From positions 1-64,000 of the forward strand of contig RQOL01000723.1 in the NCBI GenBank assembly GCA_013076295.1: 64,000 bases of DNA. Reading direction: 5' to 3'. This DNA is from Sanderia malayensis (lineage: Eukaryota; Cnidaria; Scyphozoa; Semaeostomeae; Pelagiidae). A program made the translations under genes and the position numbers. Position 1 is the first letter of the stretch. Each line of letters opens with the position of its first letter. The notes beneath the pieces are model-generated. The model made no database searches and was not told the origin of the DNA. It worked only from the letters and a program-made list of their open reading frames with translations. Below are positions 22,457-32,636 of this stretch, piece by piece.

Positions 22457-22896
22457 TTTTTTCCAAACAAATACCTGGAAAGTTAAATGGAATAAATTTA
22501 CTTATAAAGCATTTCAATTTCTCAAAAAGAGGAACAAAATAAACAGCCAACTTACCTTCTTCTCTTCTCCAAAGAAAATGCTCACTTTTTGACCTGCCAT
22601 ATTATCATCAATTACACAATCCTACTTGTCTTTCGATTTCAGTTAGTGAATGACCACAGAGTTTGTCCGAAAACTCTACCCCTCTTATTTCATCCAGTTT
22701 CTTTGTTCTCATTACAAGAACAATGCACAATAGACTATTCGACAATAGATTTTGTTAAGACCGCCCAACGAATCCCTAGTTCCCCCAAGCAATTAACACA
22801 ACAATAATCACAAAGCAATGGCAATTGATCAACCCCGGCGAAAACCATATTGAAAAGAGCTCGATCACTCCGACAACAACAACAATTTGTGTAGCT

Positions 22897-23355
22897 TTAA
22901 TGCGCAATTTCAAGCCAAAGCTTCGTTGCTTTCAAATTTTGAGCGCCAAATTCGATATTTTCGAATATTTTCTCTTCCGGATCATCCAGGAAATATCCTT
23001 GATGACCCCAAAGAAAAAATATTTCGTGACGAACTATTTTCTCCTCAGGACTCATTTTCGAATTGCCTCCCTCGCCTGCCTTGTCAACCTTGCACAAATG
23101 CGGAAGGTTGAGAAGGTGGGGTAGGGAGGCAATGCGCAGTTTGCGCAAATTGAAATTATTCTCTGCCTCCTTTTTAACATTTATACCTACCATTTTATAC
23201 TCTTCATTCGCTTGGTTTTTCGAGTAATGCAATTGATGGGCATTTATGAAAACTGATGCACTTTTCGCAGAGCATGCAACACTTGTCAAAACTTCAATTG
23301 TGTTTGACACGGTTACTGGCAAAAACCCCCAGCACAAAAATAGCATTGATGACAT
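22897..23355 (-). CDS. hypothetical open frame, copy B counterpart of 16056-16403
   Basis: 152 codons open in this copy. Relative to copy A, a one-base deletion in a T run (ggtttttc against tggtttttc) alters the upstream frame and extends the open stretch. Shared C-terminus, no recognised domain. Confidence 0.22.
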   Translation of the reverse strand: MSSMLFLCWGFLPVTVSNTIEVLTSVACSAKSASVFINAHQLHYSKNQANEEYKMVGINVKKEAENNFNLRKLRIASLPHLLNLPHLCKVDKAGEGGNSKMSPEEKIVRHEIFFLWGHQGYFLDDPEEKIFENIEFGAQNLKATKLWLEIAH

Positions 23356-23889
23356 GAATCATGTGGAGATAATCATGTAATGCCATATACAGGATTCATT
23401 GCATGATGGTCATGGTGCCACGTCGCAGCAAGTTCCGCATTTCATATCTCCATTAATTTCCACCCTGTTTTGTCAAGGTTTGCTGTTGCACTCAGATGGA
23501 AGGTCAAAACACAAGATAATGATTCGATTAAATTGAAAAACGCCGACAACGACAATTCCCTGCGTTCGATTTCTCATCCGTCGAACACTGGATCATTGTC
23601 GTGGTCGGAACACGTTCGTGCTCCTCATCAAAAAAGTCTTCAACCCTGAAATTGAGATGGAGCATAGAAATAGCATGGACTATAGATAAATATGCAATAT
23701 TAACCTAAATAGGATATATCTTCAAAGAGATACTTTGAAACAGTTTGAGGAAACAAGTGCTTGTTCCGCTGTTTATATTTATCACAGGACTCCTCAGTGT
23801 GCTATGGATTTGAATATGACGAACTTGTCCTATCAGTCAATTTTTTGATAATAGATAGGCAGAATAGACAAATAGAATATGATGATCAC

Positions 23890-24578
23890 CTGACGCGCCA
23901 TCTTGTTGTTGTGGCCATGGGGCAAATCACTGAAGAGAAATTAGAAATTGCCATTACCAAAAATTATTTACCAAAAATTCCAATATTTCAGCATAAATTC
24001 GATTCCAAAGTTTGACGGATTACTTACAGTGCTTGGCGACGTTGGGAATCCTCTAACATCTGTGGTAAATCACCAGCAACAACAAATACATCCTTCTGCT
24101 CTCACTTTTAGAATAAAAGTCAAATTGTCTAAGTTTCAAAGACAGGCAGGACAACGCGTGAATCACAAAATTTCTTCATGATTTTTACTCACAACAAGAT
24201 GATACACTCTGTGATCGTCATCTTCATCCTCCTCCTCCTCTTCATCATTGGCGTCATACTCCTCATCGAATTCTACTTGAAACATAAAAAATGGTTTGGG
24301 ATTATTTTCCACACATTTGGGGCGCAAAATAATTTGTACATGCGTCGAACATTTAGTCCATGAGCAAACAGATGGGCACGAGTGAAGGACATCAAATAAA
24401 ATACGAAAATATAAAAAGAATTTACCTTCCGGTCTCGGTCGCTTACTACAAAGAAAGAAAGAGAGAGTGAAGAAATCCAGAGACACTGATAAACATGAAA
24501 TGCACACAATAAACTTTACTGTATTCATAAAACAAGGAAAAATTCTTTTTACCGGTTTCTTCGATCCTGGTTGTCCAT
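23890..24578 (-). CDS. candidate five-exon gene for an acidic protein (copy B)
   Basis: Counterpart of 17052-17744, with the start ATG at 24576-24578 and all GT-AG sites conserved. In exon 4, two GG pairs are single G here, so the frame shifts unless these are sequencing errors. Exons 1, 2, 3 and 5 are open. Confidence 0.3.
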
Positions 24579-24764
24579 GATAAAAGGGGTGAAATATACT
24601 TGCATCTCGATTTTATTGAAATCACAGTAGGGAGTCACCGACAGGGAGTCAATGATAATACTATTGAATTATGGAAGTGTGATTTTTCGATATACATTTA
24701 AATCAGCAACATGATTTTGCAATAATATTTCTTATTACAATACACAGTCACAAATAGAGTATAC

Positions 24765-25038
24765 CATAGGCGCCGACTACGTGGGGGCTTGGGGGCTGAA
24801 GACCCCCCTGGAAATTGCTATGGGGGCTCAGCCCCCCTGGAAATTTTGTTTGGGATCTGAAAAACACGTTTATTTTATTGAAGAAACACTAATCAAAGAA
24901 TTGAGCTGATGATACTGTAGACCATGATGGTATATCTGTTTTATTGCAATGTTTTGTTTTTTGTATACATAATACATATGTATATTGTACGTTATTAATT
25001 TTGAGCCCCCCTGGGAAAAATAAAAGTCGGCGCCTATG
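24765..25038. mobile_element. hAT-like MITE (copy B)
   Basis: Same element as 17933-18211, with the same TIRs and the same GAGTATAC duplication at 24757-24764 and 25039-25046. It is 5 bases shorter through homopolymer losses. The shared position and duplication show it was inserted before the segment duplicated. Confidence 0.88.
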
Positions 25039-25327
25039 GAGTATACTGGAATTGAATAGAAAAGGTTCCTTGGCCTTGTTATGTAATTATATAGAGAGAT
25101 GTGCCTGTTTTATGCTGTGTGCTTTCTTAACATAAGAGTCTTTAGTGTTAAAACGGACTCAGTTGTAGTTACTTCAGTTACTTCATCAAAAAATTTACTT
25201 TAGTTACTCAGAAAAAATAACATCATCAAAAAATAACACAATAAAAATAAGAAAAATAACTTCATCAAAAATACACAAATAACGGCGACAGTAATAACCA
25301 AGTACTTTGCATTTTTATCCTTACTAG

Positions 25328-26345
25328 AGATCAAGACCAATGTAACAATGTGCATATGAGCTACGTCAAGTTTCTAAGCAATGAAATGTATAAGAATGGG
25401 GTGAATTAGGCAAAACGTAGTCTGTAGTAGAAGCAGATTATCATTGCTTACTATGAAACACTTATGAGTAAGATCAAGACCCTTATAACAAGTCGCATAT
25501 AAGCTACCAAGGTTTCTTAGCAATGAGATGTATAAGAATGGGGTGAATTAGGCAAAGCGTAGTCCGTAATAGAAGCAGATTATCATTGCTTACTATGAAA
25601 GGCTTATGAGTGAGATCAACACCCTTGTAAGAATCACATATAAGCTACACAAGGTTTCTAAGCAGTGAGATGTATAGGAATGGGGTGAATTGGGCAAACC
25701 GTAGTCCGTAATAGAAGCAGATTATCATTGCTTACTATGAAAGGGTTATGAGTGAGATCAACACCCTTATAACAATCGCATATAAGCTACACAAGGTTTT
25801 TAAGCAGTGAGATGTATAGGAATGGGGTGAATTGGGCAAACCGTAGTCCGTAATAGAAGCAGATTATCATTGCTTACTATGAAACGCTTATGAGTGAGAT
25901 CATGACTCATGTAACAAGTCGCATATAAGCTACACAAGGTTTCTAAGTAATGAGACGTATAAGAATGGGATGAATTAGGCAAACCGTAGTCCGTAATAGA
26001 AGCAGATTATCATTGCTTACTATCAAACGCTTATGAGTAAGATCAAGACCCTGATAACAAGTCGCATATAAGCTACACAAGGTTTCTTAGCAATGAGATG
26101 TATAAGGATGGGGTGAATTAGGCACAATGTAGTCCGTAATAGAAGCAGATTATCATTGCTTACTATGAAATGCTTTTGAGTGAGATCAACACCCATGTAA
26201 CATACGCATATAAGCTACGTAAGGTTTCTAAACATCGAGATGTATAAGAGTGGGTTGAATTAGGCAAAATGTAGTCTGTTATAGAATCAGATTATCATTT
26301 CTTACAATGAAATGCTTATAAGTGAGATCAAGACCCATATGTGTA
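25328..26345. repeat. 143-bp satellite array 3 (about 7 copies)
   Basis: Begins with the same variant monomer as array 2 and ends abruptly after gagatcaagacccat near 26338. This marks the right end of the satellite domain. Confidence 0.95.
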
Positions 26346-27314
26346 TCTTCAGTCTCTATATTTGCCTGTGAGGATTGCAATACCTTTTCTTCAACATCTA
26401 AAGAATTGAACAATTAAAGAATGTCTTTGGCAAAAGAACTTTACATCATTTTTTACGTATACTTCTGAAAGCGTCTAACTTTGTCAGGTACGAGACATGC
26501 GCTTAAAAATATTCAATGATTGAAAACACTTAAAAATTTAAGCACCTCTAGCTAATTCAATTTGGAAACTCGTATTTTCTTATGGTTATATCCTGATCTA
26601 TCCTGGCTAGATTTTGGTGATTTTTGCAACATCTGGAAACTTTCTTTGTTCTTTGTCAAATTATATAAACCAGGCATATAAAGAACACCAAAAAATTTGA
26701 TATTTTGTGACGTCATACCTAGGTACTCTTTTCACTTTACCATCATGAACATTGTTGGCCTAACTCCAAACTTTTATATCCCGAAGGTATTTGCACTTGA
26801 AAATTTTTATAAATTTTCAAACTCTTACCTTCATTTTTGGATTCTGGCATTTTATCTTGCTATGTATGTGTACAGTAGGTTACTGTATGTTGATAATGAC
26901 ACTGTGTTGATAATATTTCGAACGCAAAGAATTTATTTTTTACCAAAGTTACCCAAATTTAGAAAATTGTTGATTTTCCGCCAAGATTTCCCTAATAAAA
27001 ATTCCCTCGCTTGGGTTACTTAGTTGGAAAATTTGTGGAAGTCCTGGGGAATTCAAATCCCGAAATAAGTCTGGAAAATTGTCGAGAACAGCGTGCGAGC
27101 AACCGCGAGACCTTGTTGGACTGAAACTATTCAACTCAACAAAAGAAAAGTAAAAAGGTCATTTTGAGGCATGGAAAAGAACAAAAGATTGATAGCACCT
27201 ACCATCAAGGCCATAGCCACGCACGAGGTGTTATATGATTCTTGTTGGATTTCAGTTCCACAACGCCATGCTTTTCGCTTTTACTTTAAAGTGTAAATAT
27301 TTACTTCATTCGAA
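26346..27314. other. AT-rich stretch upstream of the SET gene, no supported gene
   Basis: A frame of 108 codons at 26697-27023 is hydrophobic and AT-driven, without motifs. The last part presumably holds the promoter and 5' UTR of the SET-domain gene. Confidence 0.5.
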
Positions 27315-27950
27315 ATGTTGTCAAAAAGATCCAGAAGAACGTTTTTGAATCCTGCCGAGATTGCAAAACTTTGGATTCGGAAGCACCAAGATCAAGATGG
27401 ACTGGATAAAAAATTCATCGACGAGTCGATCGGTGAGTGAGTTTCTTCTTGGTTTCTGCCTTCTTTGTGGCCAATTTTGTTCTTAGGCCTGTAGCACCCT
27501 AGTATGTTGCTTTGACTTGGATGGGTTAGAGAAGATAGATGAAGATTGATTTGAAAAGTCACCCTTGGTTCATTTTTCATTGGGGTTCTGTGAGACTTAA
27601 GGTCAGACTTAAGGTCACGCTAGGCTCATGACCTTGCCGATTGCAAATAATGCTCAAGGTTGATATTGGAGATTGAAGAGATTGAAATAATAATATAAAA
27701 ATGCCTATCAATTTATAAATATCATCCAATGTTTCATAATTGTTATTTGTTATATCATGATTTTACAACATTTTTATTTTGCAGGATGGGGTGTGATAGC
27801 GAAGAAGACCTTTGAGAAAGGAAGTTTTCTTCTAGAGTATATTGGGGAGACTGTTTCAAGAAAGGAAGGGGAGATCAGAGAAAAAAAGTACGAGAAGGCA
27901 AAGCTTGGATGCTATTTGTACTTCTTTAGCTCTAAAGGCAAGGAGCTTTG
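27315..27950 (+). CDS. KMT5A-like SET-domain lysine methyltransferase, first two exons only
   Basis: SET proteins of this type monomethylate histone H4 Lys20 or other lysines in the nucleus. Exon 1 (27315-27432) begins with ATG and encodes about 39 basic/acidic residues, with donor GTGAGT. Exon 2 (27785-27950) is preceded by a T-rich tract and GCAG and followed by GTAAGT. Phase 1 joins a Gly codon, giving G-W-G-V-I-A-K-K-T-F-E-K-G, then L-E-Y-I-G-E, then G-C-Y-L-Y-F-F. These match the N-terminal SET strands (GxG, EYxG, CYxY) of KMT5A relatives. The catalytic half (N-H-S and GEE-Y motifs) is not found downstream before the Maverick begins. The gene is therefore truncated here or its later exons lie beyond the inserted elements. 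Confidence 0.65.
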
Positions 27951-28651
27951 GTAAGTTCTCTTAAATACTTTGACTAAAAGTATGTACTGGAAATTTTTAG
28001 CTCACATTGAATTTAACAAATTGTCAGTGTAAATGTGAGCAAAAACGCCTCTCTGTTGTTTGCATGTATCACAAATGTTAATTAAGGCAGAGTCTCAATT
28101 TGTTTTTGTACCTTGGTTTCCCTGGTCGGCAACAAAATATTCAGGTTTTTTTTTATTTAAAGAAGTGTCAATTTCTCACAGATGTTTATCACAGGAAAAT
28201 CCCGCAACAACAAGCCCCCGCCTTGCAAGGCATTTTATTTTCATAATTAACCTGAAGACTAGGCCCTGCAAAAATTCTGCTTTAACCAATTCAAATCATC
28301 AATGTTTTTTGCCCTGCCCCAAATCATATTTGCAATGCATACCTACTTTCCAATGCAATTCTATTCCCACTTCAAAGAGCTATCCTTATTACCGATGAAG
28401 ATGGAAAATTGATTTCTTGGGGTACAGATGGTTTTTTCTATGAAAAGATCCGTCTTGATAAAGAAATTATCGAAACCCGCAACTCATGGAGGTAAAAGAC
28501 GGAGATATACTAGTGCACTTTTAATAACATTTTCAAGACCTTTGGCACATTTTCTTGGTTTAGAAGATCAGGTCACCCACACTTTACCAAATGGCTCAAT
28601 AGTCAAATACTTTCACTATAAATTTCTGATAGTATACAATCCAGTCAAACA
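27951..28651. other. SET-gene intron or junction with the Maverick element
   Basis: No SET exon is recognised. An open stretch around 28322-28492 reads plausibly (…T-D-E-D-G-K-L-I-S-W-G) but has no start and no known family. The left boundary of the Maverick is not resolved. Confidence 0.4.
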
Positions 28652-29059
28652 ATGAAACTGATTGTTTACAAAAGCAAGGCAGATGGTGACTCGCTGACTG
28701 GAGGAACGATAAACTGCTTAAGCAGAATAAAGGAGGGTGTTCATCTAAATGAACATACTTCTATAAATGTAGAATGTGATCTATTGGAAAGCAACTATCT
28801 TGGAGGTGTTAACAAACGAAGAGTTTTGAGAAAACTAGCATTTTACGATACAGATCTCGATACATATGTTAGATATTACGCTCCAAAGAATATAATTACA
28901 CACCACTGGAGAGGCTGCAGTTTCAACAAATTCAATAAATTGGTAGATGATGATGGAAATCCTATAAAATTAACATCTCTCTATTCCACAAAGCAGTATA
29001 TTGGAGAAACATCACTGACCGTTCGAATTAGACCAGTAAATGAATGTGACACTAAATAA
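28652..29059 (+). CDS. unknown 135-residue protein, Maverick-associated
   Basis: A complete frame with its own ATG and a poly(A) signal at 29127-29132. I do not recognise it. It is soluble and mixed in charge, with segments N-V-E-C-D-L-L, Y-L-G-G-V-N-K-R-R and H-H-W-R-G-C-S-F. It has no signal peptide or membrane segment. Orientation and spacing put it at the head of the late (capsid) cluster, where adintoviruses often carry lineage-specific genes. It is one of the few unbroken frames of the element. Confidence 0.55.
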   Translation: MKLIVYKSKADGDSLTGGTINCLSRIKEGVHLNEHTSINVECDLLESNYLGGVNKRRVLRKLAFYDTDLDTYVRYYAPKNIITHHWRGCSFNKFNKLVDDDGNPIKLTSLYSTKQYIGETSLTVRIRPVNECDTK

Positions 29060-29379
29060 TAGACATGTAAATTTTGATATCCATTCCAGTGGATACTATT
29101 GAAAGTAGTATGATGCTTGTACATTAAATAAAAAAGAAAAAGATGAGAGTGAAAAAGTGTTTGCTGTTTTGTTGCAATTTCATTATAAGTAAGGATGCTG
29201 TTCCTCTATTGGGGCTAGTTATTGACGATTCAAAATCAATTCACAGATCAACTATAAATCCAGCAACGTATAGATAACAAGATCTACAAAAATCTTCGAT
29301 ATTAAAATTATCAACTGGAAACTCGGAAGATATATCATAAATTTGAAGAAAATTCAAATTGATTTATCATTCGTTAAAG

Positions 29380-30303
29380 ATGATTAATGATTTTTACCTC
29401 ACATGTCCTACTGTTCTGATGGAAAAATAAAACTTAATGAACAATTACATTTACATGGAAAATGGGAAGTGGCGCTGGTAGAAATGATCTATAACTTGGC
29501 ACTGATAAGGTTGGCTTTGATGAGTTAAATGTGAGAGTAGCGTCAAGTAATGAATATACGAAAAAATGGAATCAAGCAGCAGATAAACCTGAGAGATGGA
29601 TACAATATCGCGACTTCTATGATGAAATCTCGAGTGGACATACTATTAAAAATTCACAATGAGAGAAATCGTTGCAATTTTCAATGAAACGTAAAAAAAC
29701 AAGAGGGGGAACTGAAAGAGTATGTAACTGATTTAGGTTTATCTTATGAAGGTGGACCAGAGTTTTTAATTGTGGATTCAAAAGTCAAGATAACATTTCC
29801 AAAGTATGCGAAAAGAATTGCAATGGGAAAAGATTTATGTAAATTGTTTGGTTTTGTTCGAGATGTGCAGAATATAGTCGCAATATAAATAATGTTTATT
29901 ATAGAGATGTGAGATGGACACCTTGCCCGTTTACAAGTAGTCTAGATCCACCTATTGGATTACTATCAAATCATACATTCAAGGCTATTGAAAGAACAAC
30001 TGATGTGACTGGTGATCAAGATTTCAAGTCAACGCAGAAGGGAAGAATGTGTTTATATATTGCTCCATGCTAAACTATCGTGTAGTCGGAAAAATTAGCA
30101 CACCATTGTTGCGTTTCATTCGATTGAAGATTAACAAACATGTGCTGAATTTTGTAGAATTTGAAAATCTGTTCTACTATCCGTTGCTGTACAACGACAT
30201 AAACGAATTTACTATAAAAGTCTACAACGAGCTAGGAAAAGATATACAATTTTACAAGACAAAGACAACATTCTTGCTACATTTTAGAAGAAAGCATGTA
30301 TGA
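29380..30303 (+). pseudogene. penton-like minor capsid protein, broken by several frame changes
   Basis: Polintons and adintoviruses encode a single-jelly-roll penton that fills capsid vertices. The ATG at 29380 opens a short frame (F-Y-L-T-C-P) that stops after 16 codons. Later pieces in other frames contain W-E-V-A-L-V-E-M (about 29466), a G-F-D-E-L segment and a final open stretch to 30303 with I-Y-C-S-M, V-V-G-K, P-L-L-R-F and the terminal L-L-H-F-R-R. The order and spacing fit the penton family of Polintons. At least four frame changes or stops are needed to read it through, so it is not functional as given. Confidence 0.6.
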
Positions 30304-30785
30304 TTTTCCAATTTACAATCAACTCCATATTTCTATGCTTCCAGCGTGGAGAGGAGTAGGTACTATTTTCAAAAAGCTGGGTCTATTTTCAAAAGAGCTG
30401 TTAAAGCTGCAATACCAGTTTTGAAAAAGCAAGGACTAAAATCTACAAAAAAAGTTATACTTCCTGTTTTAAAAGATTTTGGAGAAAAGGCGGTTGATCG
30501 AGTGTTAGCGGGTGAAAATGTTAAAATGTTATGAAAGATACCGCACAATCTTCTATGAAAGGAATTAAAAGAAAAGCTACTGAAGAAATTGTAAATGTTG
30601 TAAAAAAAGCAAAAAAACCACCTGCCAAGAAGCGCTCTGCCAGTAAGAAGCAGCCTGCCACTGGTAGGAAATCAAGGAGCCATCCTAAACGAACTATAAA
30701 AGAAAGCACCATGAGAGGGATCTTCATGCCAAATAAGAGCAAGAAGCCTAAAGCAAAGCGTCCAGATTTGAGAAAAATTTGTTGA
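30296..30785 (+). pseudogene. adenovirus pVI/core-like basic virion protein, broken
   Basis: The start ATG at 30296 overlaps the stop of the penton-like gene. An amphipathic/hydrophobic N-terminal part (A-I-P-V-L-K-K, V-I-L-P-V-L-K-D-F-G) is followed by a lysine/arginine-rich tail with K-K-A-K-K-P-P-A-K-K-R. This resembles the membrane-lytic plus DNA-condensing small virion proteins found between penton and major capsid in Polintons. Frame changes lie near 30370 and near 30530, where 30346-30534 and 30531-30785 overlap by four bases. The second break might be two adjacent genes instead. Confidence 0.55.
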
Positions 30786-30804
30786 AGAAACTGCTGAAAA
30801 GAAA

Positions 30805-32132
30805 TTGTTACAAGAGTATAAAACAGAATATATAGAGTGCCCTAGTGAGAGTTTAGATTTATTCAGTACACCGATAGTTCAAAGCGATGTTGATTATTTT
30901 AAAGATGTTGAGTATTTTCCACAAACTGCTGCTCTCAATTCCTCAAAGCAGACTGTTGTGTTTGACATTCCTGCCCAGCCAGATCATATGATTGATTTGA
31001 ATCATTCTTATTTCGTCTCAACTCTTGCTATTAAGAAAGCAAATGGAGCTGATATTGGAAAAACAACTGCAGAATTTGTAGGAGTAGTAAATAACATTGG
31101 TCAATCTATGTGGAAGCAGATAGAGCTGGTTTTGAATGACACCCCTGTCACAGAAGCAAACGGGATGTATGCATACCAATCTTACTTGGAAACAATGTTG
31201 TCGTTTGACGAAGCTAAAGCTGAAAACTATTTGAAAATGACAAACTGGGCCAGTGACACACTAGGTAAGGAAGATGCTGCTTACCCAACGAATACGGCAT
31301 CAGCGAAAAACAAGGATTGAACACAAGATCTGCGCCATTTGACGACAGCGAGAAAGTCAAAGTGTTAACAAAACCCCATGTTAACATTTGCAATCAACTC
31401 AAATACCTACTACCTGGCGTACGTCTTCAATGGCGATTGAGTCCCAACAGTAATTTGTTTTGTTTAATGAGCAAAACTGGAACATCTCCACAGCTTTTCA
31501 TTTATGAAGTGAAATTGATACTTCGCCATATCCACGTTAAAGATGCAGTATTGAAAGGAATTGAAAGGACTCTGATGAAATCTCCAGCCATGTATCCTCT
31601 TTGTCAACCCCATATGACAAACTTTTTGGTCCCCGCTGCAACAACGAGCTGGGTTCAAGACAATGTGTTTAATGGAAAAGTACCAAACAGATTGTTTTTT
31701 GCTCTTGTGGATAATTCTGCATTTAATGGATCTTCAGAACAAAACCCATTCAACTTTGTACATGGATCAGTTTCTGGCGTTCAAGTGACTGTTAACAATC
31801 AAGAAGTCACTCCCCCTCTAAGATTGGATTATGATGATAATGACTATTTCGATGCCTATAGCCGTCTGTTGACTACTCTGGGCAATTCAGCTAGCCTGGT
31901 TGATTATGAGAGATTCAATCAAGGATCAGCAATTTATGGTTTTGACTTGACACCAAAGGGAAATTGTGCAGATGAACAATACTTGCTTAAAAGAGAGGGT
32001 AACTTGAGAATAAGCATCAATTTTGCAACGGCTGTTGCAAGTTTGATGAATATTGTTGTTCTCGGAGAATTTGACAGAACAATTAAATTGATAGTCATAA
32101 AAACATCATTCGTGATTGGTAATGATGGATGA
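30805..32132 (+). pseudogene. double-jelly-roll major capsid protein (F54H12.2-like), one frame break
   Basis: Hexon-like major capsid protein of Polintons/adintoviruses, which also appears in animal annotations as F54H12.2-like. The N-terminal part (to 31320) has S-E-S-L-D-L-F-S-T-P, then a strand with F-D-I-P-A-Q-P and D-L-N-H-S-Y-F, then Y-Q-S-Y-L-E-T-M-L-S. The C-terminal part (31317-32132) has E-R-T-L-M-K-S-P-A-M-Y-P-L and R-L-F-F-A-L-V-D-N, with D-Y-D-D-N-D-Y near the end, all typical of the family. Total length of about 440 residues fits. The single break is one base, near the A5 run at 31306-31310 or the adjacent GG, and the second part has no ATG at its start. Confidence 0.78.
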
Positions 32133-32583
32133 TATAACAATCAATAACTTACTTCTGAAACATGAAAAGCTACCTTATTTCCATGGTGTATTTGGAAAAG
32201 ATGAAATCAAAAACATCGGTGTGCATTCACTGCCCTGCTCATTCATTTTCAATGAAGATAATTTTACTGGTAAAGGAACTCACTGGGTAGCCGTCTATAT
32301 TAGCGATGATGGCGTTTTGGATTTTTATGATTCGTTTGGTGAGCCTCCTATGCTGAAAGAATTTAAAAACTTCATTCATCCGTTCAAGCTTACTTACAAT
32401 AAAACTCAAGTTCAATCCTATGAGAGTGCGACTTGTGGACAACATTGCATGTACTTCCTCATTAATAGAACAAAAAACGTTACAATGAACTCATTAATCA
32501 ATAAATATTTTAATGTAAATGATAAGTTAAGTAATGATTTGTATGTTTACAATTATGTTAATAGAAGATATAGTTTAAAATAA
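32122..32583 (+). CDS. adenain-like cysteine protease (maturation protease)
   Basis: Cysteine protease of the adenovirus/Ulp1 fold that processes virion proteins. The frame is complete (153 residues from the ATG at 32122; ATG 32125 is an alternative) and overlaps the capsid gene by 11 bases. Catalytic residues are all visible: His54 in G-T-H-W-V-A, Asp70 in D-F-Y-D-S-F-G (replacing the usual Glu), Gln98 of the oxyanion hole, and Cys105 in T-C-G-Q-H-C, with the 7-residue Gln-to-Cys spacing of adenain. It is the best-preserved gene of the element. It is shorter than human adenovirus protease by about 50 residues, as is usual in Polintons. Confidence 0.85.
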   Translation: MMDDITINNLLLKHEKLPYFHGVFGKDEIKNIGVHSLPCSFIFNEDNFTGKGTHWVAVYISDDGVLDFYDSFGEPPMLKEFKNFIHPFKLTYNKTQVQSYESATCGQHCMYFLINRTKNVTMNSLINKYFNVNDKLSNDLYVYNYVNRRYSLK

Positions 32584-32636
32584 TGTTAAAACTAAATGTT
32601 CAGTTAGTTTAGAAATGTTCAAATAATGTCTTTTTC

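Larger units (their letters stand above)
21215..25327. repeat. 4.11-kb inter-satellite segment, copy B of the higher-order duplication
   Basis: Near-identical to 14373-18503 but 18 bases shorter. About 14 of the lost bases lie in the last 1.45 kb, and most are one-base shortenings of homopolymers (for example the C and G runs of the MITE and GG to G in candidate exon 4). Confidence 0.95.
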
